Notes: generated by a model not told the origin, from the sequence alone. DNA of 64,000 bases from Rehmannia glutinosa (GCA_016081115.2 JABTTQ020002610.1:1302030-1366029), one strand, 5' to 3'. Positions 25,401 through 39,500 are shown, counted from the stretch's first letter. A program made the numbers and translations.

Positions 25401-27839
25401 GCCAAAGACATAAGTGGAAAGAAATACACCTTGGTGGTGGTAGATGACTATTAAAGATACATGGACAATCTTCATGTAAAAAGAAAGAAAACTTTTGCGA
25501 AGTTACCTCGGTGATGAAAAGAGTTCAAAATGAAAAGAACCAAACCATTACAAAAATAAGGTCGACAGAGGAACGAGTTCGTCAATGGTATAATAACACA
25601 AAGATTGTGTTGAAAATGGGATTGCTCATGAGTTATCAAGAAGCAAGAACTCCACAAAGATAATGGAGTAGCTGAAAAAAGGAACAAAACTCTCAAGGAA
25701 GCTGCAAGGACCATGTTAGTCAAGCTAGATTGCCTAAGAGATTTTGGGTGAAGCCATTAACACAAGATATGCTATACGCAAAATAGATGCATTATCAATC
25801 GGCAATTAACCAAGACTCCTATGAGATTTGGACGGGGAGAAAGCCAAATGTTGGATATTTTAGGATATTTGGATGCAAATGCTTCATCCATAACAATGGC
25901 AAAGATAATTTGAAGGCTTTTGATGCTAAAGTCGATGAATGTATCTTTTTGGGATACTCCGCCGAGAGCAAAGCCTATAGAGTGTTGAACAAGAGAACTA
26001 TGGTCACAGAAGAGTCCATCCATGTGGTTTTTGATGAACCTAATGTAAATGGAGAAGACATTGAAGAGTTAGATGACAAGTCGAATCACCCAACTATACA
26101 AAAAAGGGTCCTTATGTTGAAGATGAAGTGAGAGAAAGCAACCCAAATGAAGATGAGATAGTGAATCTCAAAGTCCAAAGAGACTTAATCCAACCCGATG
26201 TGAGATTGCCGAGAGACCATCCAACGAGTTAGTTATTGGGGATATTAGAGATGGCATAAGAACAGGATCGAGCATAGCATGAAGCTATGTTCACTTATTT
26301 TATTTCCCAAATAGAGCCTAAATATGTGTCTCGAAGCATTGGATAACACACATTAGATTAAAGCCATGCAAGAAGAGTCAATCGGTTTGAAAGAAACAAA
26401 GTATGGGAATTGGTGCGCAGAGGCCAAACCATCAAAATGTAATTGGCACAAAATGGGTTTTTAAATAAGATGAATGAGGAAGGATTTGTTGTAAGAAACA
26501 AAACAAGGTTGGTAGCAAAAGGGAATTGCTAAGAAGAGGGTATAGATTTTGATGAAACCTTTGCTCTGTTGCAAGATCGAAGTAATAAGGATGTTTCTTG
26601 CCTATCTTTGCACATAAAAACTTCACTTTGTGTATCAAATGGATGTGAAGAGTGCATTTCTAAATGGACTGTTAGAGGAAGAAGTCTATGTTGAACAACC
26701 TCCAGGTTTTGAGCAGAAACTATTGGAGATAATGTGTATAAGCTCAAGAAAGCATTATATGTATCTTGAAACATGCACCAAGCGCATGGTATGATACATT
26801 GTCTCAATTTCTAACCGACAATGGATTCAATAAAGGCAAAGTTAATGAGAACACTTTTTTTAATTCAAGATGGAGAGAGTATACTACATGTTCAAATATA
26901 TGTGGATGATATCATCTTTGGATGCACAAACAAAAAGCAGTGTGATAAGTTCTCAAACCTCATGCAAGGTAAATTTGAGATGAGCATGATGGGAGAGTTG
27001 ACTTTCTTCTTAGGACTTCAAGTCAAGCAATTGAAGGATGGAACCTTCCTTTGTCGACAAAATACACCGGAGATTTAATGAAGAAATTTTGTATGGAAGA
27101 GAAGTCTTCGGTGAAAATTCCAATGAAAACATCGGTCAAGATGGACAAGGATGGATGGCAAAATTGGAGATCAAACCAAATATAGAGCACTCATTGGATC
27201 ATTGCTCTATCTAAGCGCGCAGCAAAGGCCGGACATTGCCTTTGTAGTAGGTGTATGTGCAAGGTTTAAATCGCACCAAAGGAGAGCCACATGATTTGCG
27301 GCTAAGAGAATCCTAAGGTATTTGAAGGGATGCCAAGAAGTTGGCTTATGGTATCAAAAGGAAGGTGGATTCAAGCTTATTGGTTACTCAAATTGAGGAC
27401 TATGTTGGATCTAGAGTTGACGGGAAGAGTACTTCAGGTACATGTAAATTGCTTGGAAATAGATTGGTTTCTTGGTTCAAGAAAAACAAAATTCGATAGC
27501 CATATCCATAGCTAAAGCAGAGTACATAGTCGTGGCGCTTGTTGTGCCCAAGTCCTATGGATGAGACAACAAGCGAGATATTATGAGATCGAATAAAGAT
27601 AGATTCCGATTATGTGTGATAACACTAGTGCTTTTGTAATCACTCAAAATCGTGTTGCATTCAAGAACAAAGCAAATTGATGTTATATATCATTTTATAA
27701 GAAATCATGTTGAAAAGAAGACGTCACTTTGGAATATATCTCAACTAATAAGCGGTTAGGTGATATATTCACAAAGCTTCTATGTCAATCAAGATTTGAA
27801 GAGCTCAAGAATGAGTTAGGGTTAATTAAGCTGAGTTGA
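22461..27839 (+). pseudogene. Element E gag-pol remnant
   Basis: ATG at 22461, TGA at 27837-27839. Gag: an N-terminal part with a clean run at 22600-22809, a knuckle near 23395-23440 that has lost its first two cysteines but keeps GHVEVDC, an acidic Ser/Asp stretch, a coiled coil and a basic spacer. Protease has an intact YMDSGCSGHMTE at 24795. The pre-integrase region is at about 25160-25320. Integrase is at 25370-25700, with its C-terminal part at 25787-26131 almost intact (GYFRIFGCKCFIHNNG). RT runs 26430-27080 with YVDD at 26899-26910. RNase H runs 27290-27839. Stops and frame changes occur in every domain. Confidence 0.92.
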
Positions 27840-28379
27840 AACTCGGAAGACTCAATCGTGAGAGAAAGAAGATGAAAAATCAAAACAGAGCAAGTTTCAC
27901 ATTTCACCAAGTGAAACAACCTTATCAAGAAGTCGGTTGTATCAAGTTAATCGACAACCGAAAGTTACATCATGTGAAGAGGGAAGCGAGTTAAGTCACG
28001 TTGGATATATGTTGAATCATTTATGATCAAAGTTACAAAAATGTAGTCGTTTTAAATGAGCGTAATTTTTTTAAGGATTACATCGTATTAATGATGGTCA
28101 CAAAGAAAAGCTACACAAAGAAGCATATGATTGGATATAAATGATTTGTATTAAATGCGATGAATTAAATGCGGTATTGACGTTCTAATACGAGCCGTTG
28201 ATTTTTATCAAAAATTTCAAAATCTGAAATGTGCCCTTTCACGCCCCTTATATACGAAGTTTGCGTTTCTCTCACCTCATGAGAACTGTTCATCTTCAAG
28301 CAATGCAAAGTTTTTCTCTCGAAACTCTAAGCTCTCTCAAGCAAGTTTCTAGCTTTTTGATCGGTGAAACTCTCTGAAA
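27840..28379 (+). promoter_or_regulatory. Element E pol-to-3' ORF linker with TATA-like site
   Basis: Noncoding. CTTATATACG at 28247-28256 lies about 125 bp before the 3' ORF ATG and is followed by CT-rich leader-like sequence. F and G have the same site at the same spacing. An internal promoter is inferred from this conservation; no transcript evidence is available. Confidence 0.45.
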
Positions 28380-29734
28380 ATGGCACCAAAGTTAGACTAT
28401 GTTAAGCTCTCTAAGCAAATCCACTTAGGTTCTTCAAGAGATTTCGATGGAATGATTAAACATGGTGCGAGATAAGACCCTAGTTACGAAAATAGCGGAG
28501 ATGTTAGAAAAGTTAGGTCTCAAGGCTTTTCTCGACCATGGAGTATTCTCATAACTACCTTGAGGAGGTAGCGATGTTTTATGTTAACATAAAAGTGCGG
28601 GACGAAGGAATCAAGTCTTTCGTCCACAACAATGACATGAAAATCGGTGCGAAGGACCTTGCCGAGCACTCGCTTGTTGCCCTCGAGAAGGCATTAAGGA
28701 GATATTCGAAGTTGATGTCGACTTGGTACATTGCGTGGAAAGAAGTGGCCAAACTTGAGTGTCTTTGCTAAAGTGGTTTACACAACAGACAAGAAGTTGC
28801 GGAAGGACGACTATCACAAGCCGATGGACGTCATCTCGAAATGTGTCGACATGAAGTTTGGCAGCTGCAATCAGTTTGCCCAAGACAAAGATGATCATCA
28901 TGGCTGCATTTATGCAAGGAAAGAAAGTCAACTAGGCTGAGTTTGTTTACCGCGGACTCGCCAGAATGTGATGAATAAGACCTTTAATGAGGATGGGTCG
29001 TTTGGATGCTCACTAGGATATGGCCTTATGATTGGCCATTTGCTAAAAGTGAAGGGTGTTGCACTTCGCCATGGCAAACCCATCCATGTAAGTAAGAATT
29101 GTTCAGGGCAAACCTCTCGGTGCCCGAAGAGAGCCCATGCGAAGAAAAATCGATAAAAGTGAGGGGGAATCAACGACCCGAAGACACAATCGCTACCCCT
29201 CCCGAAGAAGAAAAGCGCCCTTGCGGCTCGGACAAAGAAAGCGCCCTCGTAGCTAAGAAAAAGAAAGCACCTACCCCTGCGCAGGAGTCCCCGCCAGCGC
29301 CCAAGGCTCCGCCCAAAGAACAGAGGCGAGAAGGAACCCTTAATTCCTTCTACAGTCGTGAAGAAGAAGAGAACTGCCAAGTCCAGGAAGGCAGCTCCTT
29401 CTAAGAAGAGCACTACAGATGAATCAACTGAATCAGGACCAGAAGTCCCTCTGGTTCATCCAAGAAAGAGAAGGCTGGTCAGGCATTCTGAACTTGAGAA
29501 GATGGTTGAGTCGCTACTAAGGCCGAGAAAGAAGACGAGACTGCTGGCAATCAAGAACAGCAGTCTCCAGAGGTCATTGATGAAATCATCTGGCGATGGT
29601 GACGTGCAGATATCAATCGAAGACCCATTTGTGTGCAAAAGACAATTTGAGGAAGGTGAAGCAACTAAGACAATCGAGCATGTTATTAAAAGGTTCTCCC
29701 GCCCACATCATCGGATGTTGCTTCTTCGAGGAAG
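28380..29734 (+). pseudogene. Element E 3' ORF, part 1 (N-terminal)
   Basis: ATG in AAAATGGC, product starting MAPKLDYVKLSKQIH. The N-terminal domain reaches about 29110 and includes YSHNYLEEVAMFYVN, DYHKPMDVISKCVDMKFG and RHGKPIHVSKN. Then comes a Lys/Pro/Ala-rich section (29130-29560) with several basic clusters. The reading is cut by element F at 29735 and resumes at 44774. There is no signal peptide, so a surface envelope role is not supported. Unrecognised protein; confined to this retroelement family in the window. Confidence 0.8.
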
Positions 29735-31099
29735 TGTAGGTCCCAAGGGGTGTGAGTAAGGTTTAGAAGGGGGTTGAATAAACCTTACCAACTTTTCGAT
29801 TTTAGTTTTTAAAATAAATTACAGAGTTAACAAAAATAGCTAAGTCCTTGAGAGACGACTAAGTTGGTTATTCAAAGAGTTAGCCACTCACAGACTCGAT
29901 AGATTTGTTGATAGAATAACTCAGCTGTTTAACCTGAAACTTAACTTGGTTGTGTCGGTTTTACCAGCGGAAGACTTAACACCCTTTGATTTGTTTTAAA
30001 CTTGTTTTAACACTCTATTTTAGCACTTGGTTATTAATCAGTTTGGAAAGCAAATAAGTTTATCACAGATATAAAGTAAGTATGCGAGAAATGTAAATGT
30101 CTTTGAAAAATAAATAACACAAGAGTTTTTATAGAGGTTCGAAGATGTGGTAATTCTTCTAATCCTCTTATCCAACTCTGTAGGAATCCACTAAGTAATG
30201 AGATCGTTTACAAAGTGGTGAATAGTCTAGATACATCCTCGGTCACACGCCTAGCTTCTCGTCCGACTCAATTTCTTCACAGGCGGTATTTTGCTTGCTA
30301 CTTGACTCACTTTCTCAAGCCCTTGGATTTGATCACGAAGCCCTCAAATAACTTGATCTTTTGGTTCGACCTTGAACCTTCCTACAATCCTTATTGGGAA
30401 GTATATCCCTTTTGATTCTTCAAATGTTTTCTCTTCAATAGTTTTAAGTTGTCTTTCCTTCACAACTTAACGTTGGTTTGATTTCCTTTGAGTTTCGAGG
30501 CTTGAGGATTTGCTTAAAAATCTTTGAGAATGTTTTTCGGTTAATTGCTTGTATTTTCTTGGTATTCAATCTTGAGATGTAGACCTTTCCCCATATTAAA
30601 TGAATGTGCAGCTTTTTAAGTTTTGACAAAAGGTGCGAGTGCTTCCCATTGGCTTATCATTTGCACACTTCTAGGACGAGCACTTTAAGACGGCAAAGAT
30701 GGAAGTATTACTTATTTAAGTAATGTTCTTGACTTTTGTGCAACGAATTCATTTCACTTAACTCCTCTTGGTCTGTTGTCTATTTCCTAGGTGACTTGAA
30801 TCTGCTCCAATCATTTGAAGACTCATCGAGTCACATTCAACTTATGACTTGGCTCCTTGAGATGACTTAGACCGACACTTTACACATTGTTCCTCGGTTG
30901 ATACATACACTCATTTGTTCCACAATGGAGTCTTCACTTGATCTTGATTGACTTCTTGTATTTCAGCATAGTCATTTGTCTTAACTCGGCTTTTCATCCT
31001 ATCTATTATAATGAAAATTACAAGGAAAATGGGGTGCCAACTTTCTAGTTTAAGTTTTACATGGCATTCATCAAAATCTACAAAATAAATTTCCCAACA
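29735..31099 (-). repeat. Element F 3' LTR, with internal deletion
   Basis: 1365 bp against 1506 bp for the 5' LTR of F. Near 30550 a segment of roughly 160 bp present in the 5' LTR (about 44060-44200) is missing, including the TATA box. Smaller differences occur elsewhere; for example, the 3' copy keeps a block near 29835-29865 that the 5' copy lacks. Confidence 0.92.
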
Positions 31100-31121
31100 A
31101 TTTCCCCCTTTTTGATGATGC
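31100..31121 (-). other. Polypurine tract of F
   Basis: On the minus strand GGCATCATC then AAAAAGGGGGAAAT, adjoining the 3' LTR. Confidence 0.9.
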
Positions 31122-31400
31122 CAAAACTTAAAAACATTAAACAATATGTAAACAATAAAGATAAATACTGAGACAATGCAAGAACAAAGAATGTATGCAT
31201 TGAATAGATCGTTTTATTGATCCTAGCATTCTTGTCCTTTATACGGCTATTTACATTTAGTATCAAAGCATTATATATTAAAGCAAAATACGAGACCTCT
31301 GTCTTTAGGATACAAATACAGAGTGAAAAATTACGAGAAAACTTCACCAAGTATACGAGATGACTTACAAAAGTGTATTCACATAAGTAAAATACATGAA
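31122..31400 (-). other. Element F 3' noncoding region
   Basis: AT-rich sequence between the 3' ORF tail and the PPT. It resembles the matching stretch of E and G; no ORF seen. Confidence 0.6.
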
Positions 31401-34400
31401 GGGTTCATAGTAACACTTCATCGTCTTCGCCGCTTCCTCCTTTCCTCTTTAGCTCTATCGAAGTCATAAGCTCTTCTTCTCTTTCTTTCTTATTCGAGAT
31501 GTTTTCTTCTTTTCATAAGCTCCTTTAGAAGCATCATCCTCCCACTTCCTCTCGAGCCATTACTACGATTGCCTTCTATTCTCCTCTTCTTCTCTTTTCA
31601 CGTATTATGCATTCTTTCTAGCCACTTCCGGATGTGCTACTTCATCATACCCAACCCAATAGATCCTTCCCTTCTTTTTGGGATCTATATATTCGATATT
31701 TTTGGGTTGTAGTCTAGGTCGAAAACCTCTTCCTCCTTCTGCGGGTGTATCTTTTGTACAAGAGTCTTACGCTTACAGTTGAATGGTCTGCTGGTAGTCC
31801 GCCGCTTATCGCCTTCTTCGCACAATTTAAGACCCTTCTCCCAAAGATAGACCCCAGTGCTTGGGCTACGAGGCATCTTTTGGAAATAGCCTTCGGATTC
31901 GAGCGTCTTGAATTCTTCAACCGATCTTCGCTCGGATCCGTTGTCTACAATAGTATCTTGATCCTTCCCCGGAATGCCACCATATTGTTTCAACACTTAT
32001 TCAATGCGGGCATTAATCCTATTGTCGAACTCTTCCATCCATGCTTCTACGATTCGCCATTTATTTGAAATTGGTACAGAGTGTTTAATCGGCAGAGTAA
32101 CTAGAAGTTTGCTCGATAATCGATTTTGTAACATGATGACCTTTGGGGGGTTTCAGCCAATCATTAATGTCAAGTCCTTCGAATGCCCTCGTTGTTTTTT
32201 TTCTTTCTTTGTCATCTTGGCTTCCGATTCTTTCAACTTTTCTTCTTTTAAAAACCTTAGGGACTCCTCTTTCCCCTTTTTGGCATCATCAAAGGAGAGA
32301 GGAACCCGGGGAACATGCTGCGAGCAAGAAAGCGAGTCCGCCGAGAGCCGAGTTCTACTTTGAGTCAAGCTACGGCATAAGTGTCCGAAATTTTGAACGA
32401 GTGGCTTTTGATTCGGCCTGCCACCGGTTTCATTCCAGCCATGAGAAGGCTGAATTTTGCATTCATGGTCTCCTCAAGATGCAGTAACTTCCTTTTGTTG
32501 AAATTCACGCAGTAGCTCCATTTATGTTTTGTGAGATTCATGCAACCTCTCAATATACGCCCGCATCCTCTCGCTTCATATCGGCATTGTCGGCCTCCAA
32601 ATGAGCATCTTATTGTATAATGCCTTGAAATAATGAACTTGCTTGTATCGCATGGCACTCTCATTGTTGAGACCATTCCCCGATCCTTACCACCATCCCT
32701 CTCAAATCTGCTATGAGGGGGCATCTCTATTGTCCGGTGTAAGTTTAGTGAGACTGGTGACGTTCGATCTTCTCAATCTCTTCATAGATTTTCTTGAAGA
32801 CTTCACGAATCTCATTTGTCACACTGATTGATTCGGCCGCCATTCTACATCAAAGTCAAAATTTTTGGCACAATGGAGTCGGTAGGGATTCTGGATCTTC
32901 TCGAATAGTGAATTATCATTGTTCTTTAGCGAGTCTCTTACTCTATCTCAAGCAACTCGTAAAAGGGAAATACTTGTTAAAAAGCATCATCTCACACTTA
33001 TGGGATTGTTTGTGCGATTTGTGCCTGTGATGTTTAAGCGGAGTCGATGCTTTGCAAGCAACGTGGGACCCCATACAGATGACTCGGTTTGCTAGGGCTT
33101 TTGGAATGTGTTGCCCACCTGATCGAGCCTCATTGTTGTCTTAACAACGTCTTTGGTCTTAGTAGATTTCTCGAAATAAATTACGGATCCTCACCAGATG
33201 TATCATCAGTGTCATCGGATGATGATGAAACCTGGAGGCTTAGTTCATCATCGAAGTTGAATGTTTGACGAGCTTTGACTTTGTAACTCGATCGACTCGT
33301 ATTCTTGAGAACATTCTCGGTGGGTCCTTTTGATGTGCAACGGGTGTGGACTTAGCTTCATCTTGGACCAGAAATGATATGTCGGATTCTCCGAGTCATG
33401 AAGTGCACTTATCTCCTTCTCATTGAGTGCTTTGAATAGGATGAATGTTCTGTGTCTCTTGAGCTTGACCCGGGGAATTCTCAACCTCCCTCGGGCCTAC
33501 ACTACCTCCTCGATCTCAATCTGCTGCGAGGCCTTCAACATTCCCTTCGAGAGTCGCAGTTGTCTTAGGGTCTTCAATATTTGCATCCATAGGAGTCTCA
33601 ACTCTTTGGATTGCACTTTCATTGCTCAGTGTTAACTCGCAGGTAGATCCATCTTGTGCCTCGACCGCAACAAAGCAGTGTCATCAACCTTCAAAGCGGT
33701 GACACTTGGTGGGACAGACTCAACTGTTCGAGCCGTCAATGTTAATCTGCTATGGTTCTTTTTCAATATCCACTTCGCCACCTTTCTTCAATATGGAGTC
33801 ATCCGCAAGCATCCTCCGACCATACGATGGAGTGAGTTTCCCCCCGCACACCACCGAGCGATCGATGATGGGGTCACTCTTCTCCGGACTCGCGGCTTCT
33901 TCCGTTGAGTGCTCGGCCGCCGGGCAGGTGGTAAAACACCTTGAGGGGTTGGCTCAACTTGGGTGCCCAAAGTCCCGATTTCATTGTCAATGCCCTTGGA
34001 ACCATCCTCCGATCGACGGGGGACGAGCATTGCAACGACCGAGGCAATATGTTGTGCTACTCCCAAAGGATCGATCTGTAGGAGAGATTGATATGACTCT
34101 CTGGTCTTTCTAATAGTTGTTGCTCATGCATTAGCCTGGAATCCCGTAGAGCTTGCTGCAAGTCCGACTTCTCGCTTTCTGGTGTGGGATCCATATCTTC
34201 ATAACTCTCTGAGAACACATCAAGATGATAATGAGTGTGTTCTAGAGTTCCAGTAAGTGTGCATATCTTAGATTTCTCAAGAGCTTGTGCTTCCTCAGTT
34301 GCTTTGGCTTTTTCCTTCTCCTTGAAGATATGTAGAATATCCATGCGATTATTTTCATTCTCGTGCTTGAAGCACGTGTTGACTCAAGAAATTGCAAAGC

Positions 34401-35955
34401 AATTCCTCCTCTTCTTCGATGAACTCAGGGCAAGCAAACTGCGCCATTAAGTGGCCTAACTTCCACGCCCTCCGTTCACATAGACGACGCTGAATGTCCT
34501 GATATATATAGGAGAATACATGAGGACATCATCATCTTCATCATCATTATCTTTTTGTCCTTCATTTTCGGGATTGAAGGCAAGATATTCTCACGCTCTT
34601 CTTCTTCAACATCATTAGTAGCGGTGGAGAGACAACATTCTCGGACGGATGTTCGATTGTCTCATTTGCTACATTATCCTCACTGTCTTCTCCATAGTTG
34701 GGTCTTCAGAGGCCTCGATCGATCATCCTCGCAGACTTGGCAAAGTGTCATCAATAACTTTGAGAGATTGCACTCCCGAGCTTCAGCGATCTCTCGGGGT
34801 TTACTCGGTGAGAGGAAGATTCAACTATCTTTTCAAGTTCAAATCTTGAAAATTCTTCTTCTTTTGGTCTTAACTAGATAAATTACTTGTTCTTAAGAAT
34901 CTTGGGCGGTGGGGGCGGTGCATCCTTCTTGGAGGGAACTCGCTTTTCTTGATTTGGTAGTCCTCTTCTTTCGTATGGTTACAAAAGGTATTTGAGATTC
35001 CTTCTCGGCCTCGGCTGCAGGGGCGGGAGACATGATTGCACGGGTAGGCGACTCCTACTGCAGGGACAGTGCACCCTTTTTCTTAGTCGCAGGGGCAACT
35101 TTTTTTCTTCGCAATTGCGGCGACTTTCTTCTTTGGATGAGGGGTAGCTGGTGTGTCCTCGGGTTTAGCTGATTTCTCCTCACTTGTTTCAGCTTTTTCG
35201 CGTGGGCTCTCTTTTCCGGGCTCCTAAGAGATTCTCCCTACACATCTTCTTGTTGACATGGAAAGGTTTTCCATGTCGAAGGGGAATACTCTTCACTTCC
35301 ATCACGTGGCCAATCACGAGGCCATATTCAAGAGATTCTCCAAAGGATTCGTCATCCGTAGCGATTTGTTCATTACATTCTCGCGCAGTCTGCCTTTGCA
35401 TACCTAACTCACCCTAGTTGACTTTCTTGCCCGCATGATCACAAACCATGACGATCGGCTTAGTCTTTATTGGTGATTGAAGCCGCCAAACTTCATGTCT
35501 ACACATTTCGAGACGACATCCATCAACTTATGATAGTCATCCTTCAAAGAATTTCTTCTCACGGTGTAGCCACCTTAACAAAAGAGTCGGTTTGGCTATC
35601 TCTTTCCATGCATCACCCAAATCAACTTGACTTCATAAATCTCCTTCATGCTTTTAGACGGCAAGAAATGATTCTCCGCAAGGTCCTTAGCAAGATTATC
35701 ATTATGTCCTTGCGGTGGACAAGACTTGATTCCTTCATCCCGCACTTCGGTGTTAACATAAAATCGCGCCACCTCTTGGTATGTGTGCGAGTATTCCATA
35801 TTCGTAAAAGCCTTAAGACTTGACTTTTCCAACATCTCATCAATTTTCTTCACTAGGGTTTCATCAAAACCGTGCTTTACCATGCCTTCGAAATCCACCG
35901 ATGATCCCGAGTGGATTTGCTTCGATAGCTTGACAAAATCAAACTTAGGTGCCAT
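31401..35955 (-). pseudogene. Element F long 3' ORF region, broken
   Basis: ATG at 35955, product starting MAPKFDFVKLSKQIHSGSS. This is the cleanest N-terminus in the window (35596-35955 uninterrupted). Order: N-terminal domain to about 35220, Lys/Pro-rich part 35180-34860, acidic patch about 34545-34505, a Pro/Thr/Glu-rich middle, a coiled coil about 32870-32360, and a basic tail about 31640-31420. Frame changes are numerous downstream of the first 120 codons. The left limit is approximate, since the stop is not certain. Function unknown; same family as in A, B, E and G. Confidence 0.75.
32270..32294 (-). other. PPT-like motif inside the 3' ORF of F
   Basis: Minus strand: GATGATGCC followed by AAAAAGGGGAAA, in the coiled-coil coding stretch. 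Confidence 0.7.
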
Positions 35956-36502
35956 TTTTAGAGATTTTTACCGATTAAAACTTAAAGAACTGGTTTAAGG
36001 ACCATTAGGGTTTTTGAGAGAGAAAATAGCTTGCTTTCTATTGCTTGAAGATGAACAGTTTGAGAAAGTGTTAGAGAAAGACCGAAAATCGTATATAAGA
36101 GTTATGAAAGAATGGGTCTTTGGATTTTGAAATTTTGATCAAGATCAATGGCTCAGATTTAGCACGTCAAACCGCATTTAATTCCTCGCATTTAATCCAA
36201 GAGCATTTATATCCAATCATATGCTTCCGTGCGACTTTTGATCATATTACCGACGTCATCCTTAAAAATATTCCTCGCTCATTTAAAACAACTGCGTTTT
36301 TGTCACTTAGCTCATAAATGACTCGGCTTATCTCAAAAATGACTTTACTCTTCTTCTCTCTTCTCATTGAGTGACTCAATTTTGTCGCCTAACTCGATAT
36401 AGCCGACTTTCCGATATGGTCATTTCACTTGGCCGATGTGAGAAACCCGCTCTTTTCTTATTTTTTCATCTTTTATCTGTCTTTGATTGAGTCTTTCGAG
36501 TA
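35956..36502 (-). promoter_or_regulatory. Element F pol-to-3' ORF linker with TATA-like site
   Basis: TATATAA on the plus strand at 36092-36098 (TTATATA on the coding strand) stands about 137 bp before the 3' ORF ATG. The rest is noncoding and similar to the other linkers. Confidence 0.45.
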
Positions 36503-39500
36503 TTAACTTAACTCAATTAACCCTAGCTCATGCTTAAGCTCTTCAAATCTTGATTCACATAAGGGCATAATGAATATGTCCTAACCGCTTATCGTCGAGA
36601 TATATTCCAAAGTGATGTCTTTCTTTTCAACATGATCTCTTATAAAATGATATCCGACATCAATGTGATTTGTTCTTTAATGCAACACATGATTCTCGAG
36701 TGATTGCAATAGCACTTGTGTTATCAAACATAATTAGAATTTCCTTTTCTTCAATTTCATAATCTCTCATTTTGTTGTCTCATCCATAAGACTTGGGCAC
36801 AACAATGTTTGCCGCAACTATGTACTGCTTGATTGTGGATGTAGCTATTAAGTTTTGCTTCTTACTAAACCGGAAAACCAATCTGTCTCCAAGCATTTGA
36901 CATATACCTGAAGTACTCTTCATGTCAAGTCTACATCCAGCATAGTCTGAGTCTGAGTAACCAATAAGCTTGAATCCTCCTTCCTTTGGTACCATAAGCA
37001 ACTTCCCAAGCATCCCTTCAAATATCTTAGGGTTTTCTTAGTGCGATCATGTGGCTCTTCTATGGTGCAGACTGAAATCTTGCACATACACCTACTGCAA
37101 AGATGATGTCTGGTCTGCTGGCTGTTAAGTACAACAATGATCCAATGAGTGCTCTATATCTTGTTTGATCTACAACCTTACCATCTGCATCCATGTCCAT
37201 CTTGACTGATGTGTTCATTGGTATTTTCATAGAAGACTTCTCTTCCATACCAAATTTCTTCATTAAATCTCTCGGTGTACTTTGTTTGACTTATGAAAGT
37301 TCGATCCCTCAATTGCTTAACTTGAAGTCCTAGGAAGAAAGTTAGTTCTCCCATCATGCTCATCTCAAATTTACCTTGCATGAGGTTTGAGAACTTATCA
37401 CACAGCTCTTTATTTGTGGACCAAAAAATGATATCATCCACATATATTTGAACAAGCAAGATATTCTTTCCATCTTGAATTCTCAAGAGTGTTCTCGTCA
37501 CATTTCCTTTAGTGGATCCATTGTCGTTAAAAATTGAGACAATGTATCATACCATGCCCTTGGTGCCTGTTTCAATCCATAAAATGCTTTCTTGAGCTTG
37601 TACACCCTATCTCCAATAGTCTTTTGCTCAAAACCTGGAGGTTGTTCAACATAGACTTCTCCCTCTAACAGTCCATTTAGAAATGCACTTTTCACATCCA
37701 TTTGATATACAATAAAGTTCTTCTGCGGCAAAGATAGGCAAGAAACATCCTTATTGCTTCTAATCTAGCAACAGGATCAAAGGTCTAATCAAAATCTATT
37801 CCCTCTTCTTGGCAATACCCTTTGGCTACCAATCTTGCTTTGTTTCTTACCACCGATCCTTTCTCATTCATCTTGTTTTCGAAAACCCATTTTGTGCTAA
37901 TAACATTTTGATGGGTTGGTCTCGCACCAACTCCCAAACTTTGTTCCTTTCAAACCGATTCAACTCTTCTTGCATGGCTTAAATCCAATGTGTGTCATCT
38001 TTTGGCTCTATTTGGGAAATAAAACAAGAGAACATTGCTTTTGCCGAGCTCGTATCTAGTTCTTACACCATCTCTAACATCTCCAATAACTAGTCTCTCG
38101 GTGGATGGTCTCTCACCCACCATCTCACATCAGTTGGAGCAAGTCACCGGGTTCAAATTGCCTGTAGAGTTGCGTTGTCTTGAGCAGCTCTTTCATCATC
38201 ATTGTTTGTAGACTTTCCGATTGTCTTTGAGATTCACTCTTTCATCTTCATCTTGGTTGATTATTCTTACTTGACTTCAACATAAGGACTTTTCTCGCAT
38301 AGTTGGTCGATTCAACTTATCAACTAATTCTTCAATATCTTCTCCATTAACATTAGGTTCATCAAAAACCACATGAATAGACCCTTCGTGACCATAGTCC
38401 TCTTGTTCCGCACTCTCACCGAGTATCCCAAAAAGTTACATTCATCGCCTTTAGTATCTAAAGCCTTTAAATTATCCTTGCCATTGTTGTGGATGAAGCA
38501 TTTACATCCAAATATTCTAAAATATACAACATTTGGTTTTCTTCCTATCCATATCTCAAAGGGAGTCTTAGTAAATTGCTCCTCGTTTATCATGCATCTA
38601 TTTTGAGTATAGTATGCGGTGTTGATAGCTTCACCCAAAATCTCTTAGGCAATCCACTTTTAGCTAACATGGTTCTTACATGACTTCCTTGAGAGTTCTG
38701 TTCCTTCTTTCAACCTACTCCATTTCACATTTGTGGAGTTCTTTACTGATAACTCATGAGCAATACCATTCTCAACACAATATCGAGTTATTATCCCATT
38801 GACAAACTCAATTCCTCTATCGGGCCTTATCTTTATAATGGTTTGGCTATTTTCATTTTGAACTCTTTTCATCACCGAGGTAACTTCTACAAAGTTTCCT
38901 TGTTTTTGCACATGAAGATTGTCCATGTATATCTTGAATAATCATCCACCACCACTAAGATGTATTTCTTTTCACTTATGCTTTGGCTAGTTCAACATGA
39001 CCAAATAAATCCATATGCAAATGAGATGCAATATCCTTGTTGAAGAAGGACTAGGCTTCTCCTTGAATGAATATTTGATTTGGTTTCCCATCCGCATACA
39101 TCACATACACTTTCCTTATTGTACACCGGCAATCCTTCCACAAGATGACTCCTTGCAAGCTTGTTGATTGTCCGGAAGTTGGATGACTCAGCTTCTTGTG
39201 CCACAACCAACTTGATTCGGATGTGCTCTTTGCTACGACAAGTGCTTGGTGTGGCGAAGAGACTAGTCTACGACATACATATTCTTCTCTGTCTTGATCC
39301 TTGCGAAGTATTTCATTTGATTCAATATCTTTTATCCGGCATACTCCCATATTAAATCCAACATTATAGCCCTTGTCGGAGAGTTGGCTAATGCTTAACA
39401 AAGTTGAAGTTGAGGCCTTCAACATATGGAACATCTGTGATCTCTAATCCATTCTTCTTGATGGATCCAAAGTGCCTTTATTTTCCCCGGAGTTTCATTT

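Noticed and set aside
34057..34344. Open run resembling a small independent coiled-coil gene
   Set aside because: It aligns with the middle of the 3' ORF in A, E and G and has no start context or promoter of its own.
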